64,000 nucleotides of DNA from Brasenia schreberi (GCA_036023115.1 JAYKKT010000048.1:6268001-6332000); one strand, 5' to 3'. Positions 10,425-21,952 are shown, counted from the stretch's first letter. Notes: a model not told the origin generated them from the letters alone. Translations and numbers: made by a program.

Positions 10425-13400
10425 ATTATAACTATATAATCATTTAAGAATTGCACATAAATAATATAAGACATAAAATGATATGAATAACATAACTACA
10501 ATTTCCATCAAAGAATCACTACAAAATCAAATGTACATATTTTATATGTTAAAATACAAAAATATACATCACATGACAGTTAATCTTATGCTATATTATA
10601 TAAAAATGCATGTTAAATAAATATACTACTTAGAATAGACAAAAGCTTAATGAGTTTTATAACATGCTTACTGAAGTACAATAAAAATCTCAAGATATAT
10701 TGCATTTTCATAGTAAATGAATATAATAGTGATAGCAGTGACTTATTTGATAGAAATAGCAGCCATATAGAAGAGTTTGCAGCCATGACAAACATAATGG
10801 TCAATATAGCTGTCATATAGCAGACAACTATGCGATCTTAACAAGCACCACTAATGATGGCTGATATATGGGGGCAGGGGTCTATAACGTCCCGTTATAG
10901 TGCACTATTAGTAACATGGATGCCTTTCTAGGAGCATTACCATTTGCAGCTCTAGTAGCCCCTTATGATGTCTCTATTGATCTTACTGTGTGAACTATGA
11001 GGGCGTCTGGGTCCATGAAGGCAATTGTTCGGATGTTCTCCTAATCTAACCAGGGAACATGTTCGAGAGAACTGTAGCATGGGAGATGTCTGTGTCTTGT
11101 CACTTGGAGAGTAGTTGTGGGTCACAGTGTGGGGAACAAGGTGCTTTGGAAGGCTCATGTAGTTTGTTGCATGGCAGCTCTAAAAGGAGAATTTGCACAG
11201 TAGGTTCGAGAAGGTTCGTTTGAGTTCATAAAAGGACATAGGCTCATCAAATCAACACGCTAAGAGATCTCAAACTATCAGCACATCCTCTTTACATTGA
11301 CTCGGTACCCTTTTTCCCCAAAAACAAACAACTCTCAATTAACAAGAAAAGCTCAAGGTTGATGAAAGGTATGAAAAAGATTGACACAAGAGCTCTAAGT
11401 GTTCTAGTCGATGGAGCATACTGATCTCTAGAGTTCTTCAAAAGCAAGCTAATAATTTAGGTCCAAAAAATACCCACACAACATCAACCTATTAAGTGAG
11501 ATATAATGCTTCTACCAAGTTACTCTATTTTCACCTCTTATAGGTTTGTCTTCCTCCTCGTTGCTTTGTTAGTATCCTCTAATAATCAAGTCGAATGAAC
11601 CTTAAAAAGGATGGCAGTTGGGAGAAAACCAGTTCTCCAGACCTTCCACATCACACGCTGGATTTACATATTGTCCCCTCCCCGTCCTTTGAAGAAACTG
11701 AGAAGACTAGATCAGCCTCTTGGTTAGGCGGTAACTGACACTTTGATGTGGACATCCTTACCCTAGGCAGAATATCCTATTCAAAGGACTAAAGTTTATA
11801 ACTTGATAGAGATAATATTTTTTGTGCAAACCACCAAACTTGTATCTGCGATTAGTCATGTTTTCAAGACCGGCAGAAGTTTCAGCAGTTCAAAGTTACT
11901 GAGATCCAAGCATTTGGAGATATCATCCATCACTATACTGCTTCTGGCATGCTTTTGGGTTGTATGTTAACTTCCACATTGAGAGGCCTACATGTTGTAT
12001 GTTAACTCCCCATGATATCGATCATTGATTTTGGTCTCAGATGGGACATTATCCCATAATAGTTTTTTAGCATGTTAGCACTTTCCTTACATTCATAAGT
12101 TGCACATTTGCAGTCTTAGTGTTAGGAGGAAGAAGCTATATAAAAGAACTTAAAGGCAGGTTCTCAGTAATCAATATATGATCATATGCTAGCCCCTTAG
12201 CCAATTTACTCTTAATAAAGATCATTCAAGTCATGTTCCTTTGCTACTGAGACCAATGAGTACTAATAGATTGGTCCCCCAAAAGAACCAGAGTCAATGA
12301 CTTTGACATCCAATAAAACTGTACATTGTGATTGTGGATGTCTGCCACGATAATTTTCGAGGAGAGAACGAATTCTACAAAAGAATGTCAATGAATGGAT
12401 TTGAAATAGAGATATATTGTTCTTTTCTACTAAATGATGATTATTAAGTATTTGGAAAAGTCCCAGTGCGCATATAGCTCAACCTATGCCAAAAGGCCAG
12501 ACCAAAACACAATCATCAGTGATCTAGGACGTGACAGGCCAAAACACAATTATCAGTGATGCGGAACTTGATGGTCAAGAACATGAATTAGCACCTTTGA
12601 GACTGCTAGGACCACGCAAACATTTAACATGAAAAGCTAGAATCTTTGATGAATATCAAATGCACCAAAAGAAGGTTAATAAAACCGGTTAAGACAAACA
12701 GTTTGATGCTGTGAGTGTAAAATTTTATGTGTACCAGGATATGGTATACGGTGATATTACACCTCTATATAGCTAGCATTCACACAATAAAATAGCATCT
12801 GTTTAATCTAGGCTGAAAATTAAGGTGCTTCGCATTTTTAATTTTGGGTTGTAACTTTCAGGTTCAATTGAGGAAGGCAACACAATCAGTTACTTATCCA
12901 CTTAATAAACTCATAAAACATTTTCAATTGAAAGTTGTGAGATTGATTTATTACTACAACTGTATTTTGTTTAAAATTATTAATACAGAACATTATATAT
13001 ACACGTGTGTGTATATATTGTAGTAGATTCTTCACCTGCTTTTGTATATTTTCATGCATTCATGTCTCCTCCATGAATCACATTTTTCCATGTTCTTCTA
13101 ACATCACTCCTCATAACTTCAAATAATACCTTCTCAATGGATAGATCAATTTCTACCAACTGGAATACAGATCAGAAGGGAAACATTGAGACTGTTTGGT
13201 AGGCGAAGCGCCTGTCATCAAAGTTTGGATGCCTTGAGTCCTCATCTCAAGGAGCTAAAGATGGGGAGTCCTGAACATTAACAATTGGAATGATACATAA
13301 CACCTGAGAAAGTAAAGCAATGGCCCCTGCCTGTAAGGGGTGAGAGCAACATTGAGGCATCAGCTGCCCATAAAGACATTACGCAGCCTTCAAAATGGGG

Positions 13401-15299
13401 GTTCTTTTTTAGATAAAGACTATGTTGAGAGCTTCACTCTCCCCATTTAGATAAAACATTAAAAAGAAACCCTAGATAGCCCTAAGTTGGAGTCTGAAAC
13501 CAGTCAGGTATTTTTTTCTCATATAAAGTCTCTAATGCATCATTACGTAATTGATCATACACCATAAAACATTTCAGGTTAGGAAGCAGGGTTAACACTT
13601 TCCATAAAGCGCTCCAAGAAAGTGAGTGCTTTCTTTTACTGTGAATTATATGCAAAAAATACAAATAATTCGTTATTCAGTTCCTTCCATAAAATATCTA
13701 CATGTACATCTCTACATTTATTACAAGCATAATGTTTAGAAATTGATTTAGAAGATTAAACCACCACAAAAATGATCATTCATAACTGGTACATTATATC
13801 CATGCTGATTATGATAAAACTCTTCATTATTTGCCACTTGAACATAGTAACAATAGTCAAAAGTAATTAGTGCAAGAATATGAACAGAGTTTGACCTTTA
13901 TATATACTTAATAGACTATCATTGTTACTTTTCCAACACTTAACACATTGGATCCCATCGGGACCCCAAATTGGATAATAATAAGATGGTTGAGCTCCTA
14001 GGAGTCCTCTCATCGCTCCATCCAACTAACCACTCCCACTCTCGTAAGTTCAGAAAATACTTTCCTTTTTCGCTTATGCGCCTCCCGAGTCACTTGTCAT
14101 CCCACTTCCTCAACAACGATGGCCATGAGCATATTGTCTACAAATCTCTAATTGGGCTCCACGGTATCACTCCACCAGTATCCTACTCACTTCTAGTTCA
14201 AAAGATATAAAAGATTGTTTTTGTATCACAACCTTGAGTTAGGAAGCACAAAACAGGAAAGGGGTTCTACAAAGGGCACTGACAATGCCAGAATATTGTC
14301 TGTGATGGAATGTGGAAGATACTAGAAACCTCATAAATTAATTAAGTTGCATGTTGTAAAACTAGTTCTCTTCATGAGAAGAAACATGCTTTTTTGAGCA
14401 AACCAAAGAGGCATGACAAAAGTTAGTCACGGCATCTAAAATCTTAAATAGATTAATTTCCTCTATCTTTTAAGAACTTGGATAGCAACACTGAAAGAAA
14501 TTTAACCTTCTTTCTGCAATGTGGCCATGCATATGTTGATGTTCCAATCGAGCTCACAACATTATTCAATCTCTAGAATCCATTTAGCCCTTATCTAGTA
14601 GCCACCAATATTTATTTTGCAGGGATATCGAAGAATCATCCTGTTTATACATTTTTAAGATCCTGACTTGAATATTTGAACTAGCAGCATATATGTCAAA
14701 TGTCTCAATCTAACATTTGGGTTTCACCAAATTAGATGGATAATAAGCACCACAGAAAGCAAATGCCAGTGTGCCACCAAGTAGTGCCAAAAGAATTTGT
14801 TTAGTCATTTATTGCATTCCTCGTGCTTTGAAAGCCTACAGTATATTTACCTTTTTATCGCTTTACGTTAAACATTACTCGTCAGCAGGGGGGTAGGCTT
14901 CTTAGCCACAAACTCGTTCAGACGAACCTCGCCCCAAAACAGAAAGCAGGGAGGACAGTGCCCTGGGGAAACGGTGATCATGAAATGCAAGTGGACTTGT
15001 ATCCATCACAAGCATGAGAAATCAGTTAAAACGGAGAAAATAAAAAGAGTGTCCTTGAAGAGAAAAACTTATGACATACAGCATCTCAATCCTATCTGTT
15101 TCCTGATAGCACAGACATGAGTGATGAATTGGATAATTCCAGCTGTACAAAAAATCACAATTTTTTGGTATCTGCACTCGAACTGTGGCAGTACAAGCAA
15201 TCAATCAAAACACAAACAAGAATCAGAACCAAACCCGTCATCTCCCGGAACCATCAGAACTGAAGAAGTAGATTGAAAATTTGAAAATTAAGGGTTTAC
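10425..15299. other. RAPTOR1 intron 1, proximal part, no gene recognised
   Basis: Intronic DNA without a supported gene. Small oddities: a possible MITE-like segment at about 10733-10920 with weak inverted ends; a repeated TGTTGTATGTTAACT (about 11957 and 11993); an imperfect direct repeat around CCAAAACACAATCATCAGTG at 12500-12565; and a TATATATACACGTGTGTGTATATAT palindrome-like stretch at about 12994-13018. The open frames at 13971-14210 and 15022-15204 have no recognisable domains. Confidence 0.45.
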
Positions 15300-15617
15300 C
15301 CGGTCCTTCTGTCGCCAGTTCGAGTTCAACCCCCTCTCTCCCGTCCCCGTCGTCGCACCCGCTTCAAACGGATCGTGACGGAGCTCGCTCAGAAAGACCG
15401 TCTGCGGCAAGTAAGCCAGACTCGTCACCGTCCCGTCAGCGGCGACCGAGCTGCTGCTACTCGCTTCAGCTTCCCGCCTCTGACGAGCGCCACTGTCGTC
15501 CCCGTCCTCAGGCACTTCATCCAATTCGTTGAGGTGATTCGCGACAGAAGAACGCGAGATCCAGGTCGACATTCCCAATTGAACGCTGCATCTCGTCGTC
15601 GGATCGCCGAGCGCCAT
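15300..15617 (-). CDS. RAPTOR1: RAPTOR1 exon 1 (start codon to residue 106)
   Basis: This is the first coding exon of Raptor, the substrate-presenting scaffold of TOR complex 1, which couples nutrient and energy state to growth in the cytosol. The ATG is at 15617-15615. The 106 residues start MALGDPTTRCSVQ, pass through an acidic and serine-rich low-complexity stretch (about 33-60), and reach the conserved AYLPQTVFLSELRHD (68-82) and WRQKDR (101-106). The start MALGD, the AYLPQTV block and the WRxKDR end are the signature of plant RAPTOR1. The donor GTAAAC follows the last codon in phase 0 and joins exon 2 at MKTG. The exon is much more GC-rich than its surroundings. The antisense open frames over it are shadows. 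Confidence rests on recalled plant Raptor sequence and the perfect fit of exon 2. Confidence 0.92.
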
Positions 15618-15650
15618 CTCAAGCCGCCGATATGCTCGTGCCTCCGGATC

Positions 15651-15680
15651 TCAACCTTGCCCTAATCTTGGCTTAACCAT
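15651..15680 (-). promoter_or_regulatory. upstream ORF in the RAPTOR1 leader (9 codons)
   Basis: An ATG at 15680-15678 opens a nine-codon frame (MVKPRLGQG) that ends at a TGA at 15653-15651, 33 bases before the RAPTOR1 start codon. The context is CCATGG, with G at +4. If the transcript starts upstream of 15680 and no leader intron removes it, ribosomes would meet this ATG first. An effect on translation is inferred. Confidence 0.55.
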
Positions 15681-16267
15681 GGCCTGGATAGATCACTTCC
15701 CTCCTCTTGTTTTGAATACCCTAGGATGGGTGCAAAGAGTGAGAAAAAACAAAAGATGGTGGCTTCAGAGAACTAGCTATGCGTGAAGATGAAGATCGCC
15801 GGAAAACCGGAGATCCAAGGGGCCCTGAACGGAAAAACGGATTCAGCGTCAGTATAACCGGTTCCCCACGTTGAAAGTATGAACGTCGGATCCCCTGGTG
15901 GAGGCGAAAAACCCTAGACTTTGGATGGGAGATGGAGAGTGGAGGCGCAAGAACGCAACGACAGAGAGAGAGAAAGAGGTGTTGTTGAGCCTCTTTTCGT
16001 GGCTAATTTTCTGATCCGTGCCAACTTTTAACTGATATTGCGTTTCAGTGTGTAACTTTCTGAATATGTTAATTCAGAACAATAATTTCAACGAAATTTC
16101 GGGCCAGCCATACTCATTCCAACCGCCTGAAGCAGATTCCAGATATTCCAAATAGCTGCTTAGTGTTATCATTAAGCATCAACCCACCATCATGATTTCC
16201 TTAAAAGAAAACTAATTCGGTGATAAAATGTCATGATATTTGACAAAAAGCCAATTCAATACGCCAT
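15681..16267 (-). promoter_or_regulatory. RAPTOR1 leader and proximal promoter
   Basis: From 15681 to about 15990 the DNA is GC-richer than the flanks, consistent with a transcribed leader. A CT-rich tract on the minus strand (plus-strand GACAGAGAGAGAGAAAGAGG at about 15960-15980) resembles the Y-patch of plant core promoters. I see no clear TATA box, as is common for housekeeping genes. The segment ends at the RTE element near 16268, so upstream promoter sequence may have been displaced. Confidence 0.45.
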
Positions 16268-19200
16268 TTCGTCGAATTTTTACAACATCGATTACAAAAA
16301 TTATGACCATTGCTTTGAGGCGTCTCCGCCTAGCGACGTGCTGTAGAGCCCGAATGCAGTAAGAAGTAAGCAAGGGTCACTACATTTTCGCCCAAATGTA
16401 GTGAATCAATTGCAGAGAGGGTTCCCAAATCATGGACGGGTATGGGTAAAGAAGTTAGTTCTGCTACCGAATGTAGTGAAAAAATTTCAGAGAGGGTCTC
16501 CGCATTTTGATTATGGATGAATGCGGGGGGTAAGGAAGCTAGTCCTAGATAATAAGATTCGTATTGGTTCTTGGAATATCGGAACATTATCAGGTAAGCT
16601 AATGTAGGTGGTAGATACTATGATTCAGAGAAAGATTCATATTCTATGTTTACAAGAGACAAAATGGGTTGGAGAAAAAGCAAAGGAGATAGAGGATACA
16701 AGTTTTAAATTTTGGTACTCAGGTAAAGAAAATGCTCGAAATGGAGTTGGTATTATCATAAATAAAGATTTAAAGGAGAGTGTAGTATACATACAACGAT
16801 ATGGTGATCGAATCATGAAGTTGAAATTAGTGTTAGGAGCAGAGGTTTTGAATATAGTTTGTGCTTACGTATCCCAAGTAGGACTAGAAGATAGTATAAA
16901 GACAGTTTTTTGGGAAAAGTTAGATAAGGTGTTTCAAAAGATTCCACAAAGGGAGATGATTTGTTTAGGAGGAGATTTAAATGGACATGTTGGTAAAGAG
17001 GCATTAGGATATCAAGGGATTCATGGAAACTTTGGTTTTGGGGATATAAATGAGGAAGGTAGGGAGATTTTAAATTTTGCTATGTCATTTGATCTCTTTA
17101 TAGTAAATACAATCTTCAAAAAACGAAATAAACATTTAATTACTTATAAGAGTGGCTTATCACAAACACAAATTGATTACTTTATTTGTAGAAAAAAAGA
17201 TAGAGCGTGTTGTAAAGATTGTAAGGTAATTTCAGGAGAAAGCTTAACCACCCAACATCGACTTTTAATTATGGATTTACAAATAAAAAAATGGACAAAG
17301 AAGAAAAGAGTGCATCGAGCTATTCGGACTAAATGGTGGAACCTCAAAAGCGAGAAAGAAGATATATTTAAACAGAAAGTCCTTCAAGGAGATGTTTGGA
17401 ATTATGTTGGCACACCCTGTGATATGTGGAACAATATGGCTATACATATTAGGAAAGTGGCGAAAGATGTGTTAGGGGTATCTAAGGGAGGTGTACCGGC
17501 ACAAAAAGAAGCTTGGTGGAGGAGTGAAGTAGTACAAAATAAAATCAAGGCAAAGAGGACATGTTACAAATTACATTATGCCAAGAAAACTAGTGAAACT
17601 TTAGAAGCTTATAAAAAAACAAAGAAGGAAGCGAAAAAGGCCGTTAGTGAAGCAAAAGCTAAGATTTGGGAGGACTTATATAAAAAACTCAACTCAAAAG
17701 AGGGTAAAAGAGATATTTTTAGGATAGCTAGAGCTAAAACTAAAGATCTTAATTATGTTAGATGCATAAAAGACGAGGATGAAAAAATTCTAGTGGCAAA
17801 TGATGATATAAGAAATAGATGGAAAAACTATTTTTATAATCTTTTTAATGAAAATAAAGATGTTAGTATTAGTTTAGGAGATTTAGCTAAGTAAGAAAAG
17901 TATATAAACCACAATTTCTACTGACGTATTCAAAAGAATGAAGTCAAAGAGGCTCTTAAACATATGAAGGGTGGTAAATCGGTAGGACCGGATAATATTC
18001 CTATAGAAGTTTGGAAAATACTAGGAGAATTAGGAATCACTTGGCTCACAAGACTATTTAATGAAATATGGAAAAACCAAAAGATGCCTGAGGAATGGAG
18101 AGCAAGTACACTTATACCCATATATAAGAACAAGGGAGACATTCAAAATTGTGCGAATTATCGAGGTATCAAGTTAATGAGTCATACCATGAAATTATGG
18201 GAAATAATTATCAAATGTAGGTTAAGACAAGTATCAAGTACAATAGAGAACCAATTTCGATTTATGCCAGGCAGATCTACTATTGAAGCGATTCACCTTT
18301 TGAGACGTCTTATGGAACATTTTAGAGCAAAAAAGAAAGACCTTCACATGATATTTATTGATCTAGAAAAAGCTTATGATAAGGTACCGAGGGAGGTTCT
18401 TTGGAGAACTTTGGAAAAAAAAGGTATCCCATTGACATATATTAACCTTATAAGAGACATGTATGATAGTGCAAAAACATGTGTGAGGGCTCATGAAGCA
18501 ATGACAAACTTTTTTGAAGTTAATATTGGGTTACATCAAGGATCAACTTTAAGTCCATACTTATTTATAATGGTGATGGATGAGTTAACAAAATATATTC
18601 AAGATAAAGTACCTTGGTGTATGTTATTTGTAGATGACATTGTATTAGTGGAGGAGTCTAAGGAAAAAGTTAATAGAAAATTGGAACTATGGAGAGAAAC
18701 ATTAGAAAGCAAAGGCCTCCGACTTAGTAGAACAAAGACAGAATATATGGAATGTAAGTTTGATCATTTGGTTACTTCAAAAGACATAGAAATTAAAATT
18801 GGCACACATTGCATTCCCCAAAAGGAAAGTTTTAAATACCTAGGGTCAAATTTTCAAAGTAATGGAAGAATTGATAGAGATGTTACACATAGAATTAATG
18901 CTGGTTGGTTAAAATGGAGAGGAGCATCAGGTATTCTTTGTGATAAGAAGATACCATTAAAATTAAAAGGTAAATATTATAGAGCAACAATTAGGTCTGC
19001 CATGTTTTATGGTTATGAGTGTTGGGCAGTTAATTATCAACATGTACAAAAGATGTTTGTGACAGAAATGAAGATGTTGAGATGGATGAGTGGTCATACA
19101 AGAAAAGACCGTATACAGAATGAGGTTATTAGAAACAAATTAGGAGTTGCACTAATAGAGGATAAAATGAGAGAACATCGTTTAAGATGGTTTGGACATA

Positions 19201-19432
19201 TAGAAAGAAGATCAAAAGAAGAACCTGTAAGAAGGTTAGAAAAACTAAATTTGGAAAGTATTAAAAGAGGTAGAGGACGATCACAAAAGTGTTGGAAAGA
19301 AACAATAAAGAATAATCTAGTTTATTGGGAGTTAACTGCTAACATGGCACACGATAGAGATCTGTGGAAACAAAGAATCCATGTAGCCGACCCCGTCTAG
19401 TATGGGAAAGGCTTAGTTGTTGTTGTTGCAAA
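16268..19432 (+). mobile_element. RTE-type LINE, nearly full length
   Basis: A 5' leader (16268-16560) is followed by one long coding frame for endonuclease plus reverse transcriptase and a short 3' end. The 3' end runs from CCGACCCCGTCTAG through GGCTTAG into a (GTT)n tail at about 19411-19430. The (TTG)n tail instead of poly-A, the apurinic endonuclease, the single ORF and the absence of RNase H fit the RTE clade. Relative to the copy at 34612 it lacks about 90 bp of 5' module. No convincing target-site duplication was found. It stands 651 bp upstream of the RAPTOR1 ATG in the opposite direction. Confidence 0.88.
16551..19400 (+). pseudogene. RTE endonuclease-reverse transcriptase ORF with three in-frame stops
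   Basis: One reading frame spans the region but is broken by TAG at 16605-16607, TAA at 17892-17894 and TGA at 17922-17924, leaving open pieces 16608-17894 and 17964-19400. The endonuclease begins before the first stop (KIRIGSWNIGTLSGKL). It then shows LCLQETKW, GVGIIINKDLK, CLGGDLNGHVG, QTQIDYF and the catalytic-histidine block TTQHRLLIMDL. The reverse transcriptase follows with [27 protein letters not shown] and [16 protein letters not shown] (motif A). [13 protein letters not shown] is motif B, and FVDD at 18627-18638 is motif C. The C-terminus has [12 protein letters not shown] and [10 protein letters not shown]. Without the three stops the frame is otherwise continuous, so decay is recent. 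Such ORFs are often mis-annotated in plants as craniofacial development protein 2-like. Confidence 0.88.
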
Positions 19433-19469
19433 TCATGTCATTCCGTTGTGGGGTTTTTCTTGAAGAGTG

Positions 19470-19562
19470 TACAGGGCAAAGCCTGATCCATGCCCTTGAT
19501 ATGGAACTCATGACCTTCAACATGGGAGTTGACACCCTAGCCAGGTGAGCTAGTACTCCTTG
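19470..19562 (-). repeat. tRNA-derived SINE, copy 1
   Basis: On the minus strand an A-box-like TAGCTCACCTGG (19552-19541) is followed by GTGTCAACTC and a B-box-like GGTCATGAGTTCCAT (19515-19501). The same arrangement recurs at five other places in this window. Confidence 0.6.
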
Positions 19563-19679
19563 TGCATTAGTATTCCTTCTCTTTTTTGAGGTTTGATTTA
19601 GTCCTCAACATTTTTATTATTGTGTATAATTATTTTCTTAAACCTTAAAGGGGTGTTTGATTACGAGGCTTGTGACTAC

Positions 19680-19807
19680 AACAACAATAACTAAGCTTTT
19701 TTCCCATACTAAATGGGGTCGGCTACATGGATTTTTTATTTCCATACAACCCTATCATAATTTATAGAATCCATGATAAATAAGTCCGACGCAATCCTCC
19801 TCCTTTA
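19680..19807 (-). mobile_element. short non-autonomous RTE-derived element (a)
   Basis: Read on the minus strand it has part of the RTE 5' module (AAAGGAGGAGGATTGCG) joined through about 40 bp to the RTE 3' end (CCATGTAGCCGACCCC, then the GTT tail). It lacks all coding sequence. It is flanked by TTACGAGGCTTGTGACTAC (19661-19679) and TTATGAGGCTTGTGACTAC (19808-19826), a 19 bp target-site duplication with one mismatch. Confidence 0.75.
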
Positions 19808-19826
19808 TTATGAGGCTTGTGACTAC

Positions 19827-19938
19827 AACAACAACAACTAAGCTTTTTTATGTTGGCTGTCGGAAGCCTAACGCAATCCTCCTCCTTTATTTAGGCTTAG
19901 GATCGGCCATGCAAGGATGATCCCTTACATGGGTGGAG
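19827..19938 (-). mobile_element. short non-autonomous RTE-derived element (b)
   Basis: On the minus strand it carries the RTE 5' module (CCATGTAAGGGATCATCC, CTTGCATGGCCGATCC, AGGAGGATTGCGTTAGGC) fused to a short 3' tail. It lies next to the duplication that ends element (a), and a related copy of that target sequence (TTATGACTAGGTCTGTGAC) follows it. It therefore inserted at the same target. Confidence 0.7.
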
Positions 19939-20137
19939 TTATGACTAGGTCTGTGACTACAACAATATAATTATATCTCTTATCATAATCAAATGTGGAT
20001 CTCAGCACAATAGTAAAAAGCATGGTGGTACCTGATCACGAGGCCCATCAGCAGCTTACCCCTTCGGAGTAGACTTTTGGAACTGGAGCTGGAGCTACTT
20101 CTACATCATCTTTGCCTCGTAATCAAACACCCCGTAA

Positions 20138-21511
20138 GGTTCAGCTATATCTTTAGGCACAAGCTAATGTTGATCGTTTCAATACCATGAATTTTAGGTT
20201 GGCAATCGATGATATGCAGTATGGTTTTCAAGTACCATGTGTCATATATTTTACAAAATTCAAATATATTCCATGCTACCAAATGACCTGATAGTGAAAT
20301 TGTAGGACATCAAAATATTAATGATACATATGAGTATTTGTAAACATGTAAATCTTCAGCCTCAGATTACATTGCTTTCATAATACAAATAATCCAATAA
20401 AATAAAATAAAATATAGGTACACATTTGTTGACATAGGAAATGAACAAATACAACTAATAACAATTGGATAAAAGAAAATAGCATTTTGTATAATATATA
20501 AGGGTTAAACATCTCCCTTTTGTACTTAGTATTCACGAGACACTATATAAAGGAAAAACTGTACTTTAGTACCTCGTAGCTAGATTAAAATCCACTTTAC
20601 ACTTTGCGGTAAGTTCGCAATTAAATTTTAAAATCACATGCTCTCACTCATAAAGCCTGAAATACCACTAGACTGACCATTTGATTAAAGCTACTTTGCG
20701 AAAAATAGATTTCTGTAATAAACCTCATTAGTCATGTGAAGTAAAGAATTTATTGAACATTTAGCATGTTAGTCATGTAAGAAATGAGGTAAGGATACTT
20801 TTGTAATTAAAAATAGATTGAAGTGATAATGGAGCAAACTTCATAGACCAGCTTAAATTAAACATTTAACATGTACTCTCTTTGCATTTTACAATACTTA
20901 TAGTGTAGTAAATATAGTTTTTTTACGAAGACCATCTTGCAATTCATCAGAGACTTATATAAGCATTTATCATTCAATGCTATCACATTTAATGCCAAAA
21001 ATACACAGCAGTATCATAAAAGACAAATAGGAACACTTTATGCAAACATTTTGCATGTACTTTTATGAGTGTCTGGCTCATTCTTCACTCTTAGAAATTT
21101 ACTGAAAGGCGAAGATCTATGTATACTTTACAAAATTAAAAGGGTATTTGAAAAATAAAAAAGGACAAAAATATTAAACTTTTATCCCCAATTTTCGATA
21201 AGTCACTATTACTTATATAATATCTGTAAGGAGTTAAATGAACATTGGATAATCAACCACACACAAGGCAAATCATGAAAATTGAAAAGACCCAACTATG
21301 GTTTACCAACATTTTTATAATAGAAAGCACAAAGTTTATATACTAATTGTTGGTCTAGCTAGGAGAATGTAGTTATCATAAGAACATAAGGAATGAACAA
21401 AACATTAAACATTTAATGGGTCATTTGCTGATATCTGAATTGTTTCAACGAGGCATGGGGCGGGTAGGTTTAGAAGTGCCTAACCTACCTATTTTCATGC
21501 CTAACTCCACA
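20138..21511. other. intergenic, AT-rich, no feature recognised
   Basis: No domain-bearing open frame and no repeat that I can define. Confidence 0.5.
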
Positions 21512-21512
21512 T

Positions 21513-21586
<74 letters not shown>
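21512..21586. repeat. (CA)n(TA)n compound microsatellite
   Basis: About 11 CA units run directly into about 26 TA units. The open frame across it is a repeat artefact. Confidence 0.95.
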
Positions 21587-21589
<3 letters not shown>

Positions 21590-21952
21590 GATCGATTGGA
21601 TCTTGTCCATCATGGATATTGTCTGACCAATGCTTTTTTAGAACATGAGTATAATAACATTGCCATTTATCATTTTTTAAAAAAATCTTACTTTTTTAAA
21701 ATTATATTAATGTCACTTATAAACAATGATATGGGCATGAGTATGTCAAAGGTGAGTAGGATCCGGTTTTCCACACACATATGTATATGTATGTACATGA
21801 GAATGTATATGCATGTGTGCACGGGTGTATGTGCAAAAGTTATAGAATTTTCAATTTTTAATTATTTAACCTTAAAATTTTCAATTGTTTTACAAATGAT
21901 GTAGACTTTAACTTAAGTCCGTTATACTTTTGATTTTGTAACTAAAACCTTT

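Larger units (their letters stand above)
1062..15299 (-). other. RAPTOR1: RAPTOR1 intron 1 (14,238 bp), filled with transposable elements
   Basis: The interval runs from the exon 1 donor (GTAAAC, GT at 15298-15299) to the exon 2 acceptor (TTGCAG). Within it are at least two hAT elements, one RTE LINE remnant, an RRM pseudogene fragment and one or two possible MITEs, each listed separately. The exon assignments on both sides are firm, so the length is read directly. Correct splicing across the gap is inferred. Confidence 0.85.
19649..20134. mobile_element. Tourist-like (PIF/Harbinger) MITE with two nested insertions
   Basis: The ends are a 20 bp inverted repeat, GGGGTGTTTGATTACGAGGC, present at 19650 and as its complement ending at 20133. 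TAA flanks both sides (19646-19648 and 20135-20137), the three-base target duplication of PIF/Harbinger elements. The MITE has no coding capacity. Two short RTE-derived elements occupy 19680-19807 and 19827-19938; without them and their duplications the MITE would be roughly 205 bp. Confidence 0.75.

Noticed and set aside
15281..15665. Three extra open frames over RAPTOR1 exon 1
   Set aside because: They are antisense or frame-shifted shadows of a GC-rich exon whose own frame matches plant Raptor.
16608..17894. Host gene for a craniofacial-development-protein-2-like nuclease
   Set aside because: It is the endonuclease half of an RTE LINE, in the same frame as the reverse transcriptase downstream and repeated in several decayed copies.
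16220..19450. Target-site duplication for the near-full-length RTE
   Set aside because: Partial similarity between AAATGTCATGATATTT upstream and CAAATCATGTCATTC downstream does not align at the element ends.
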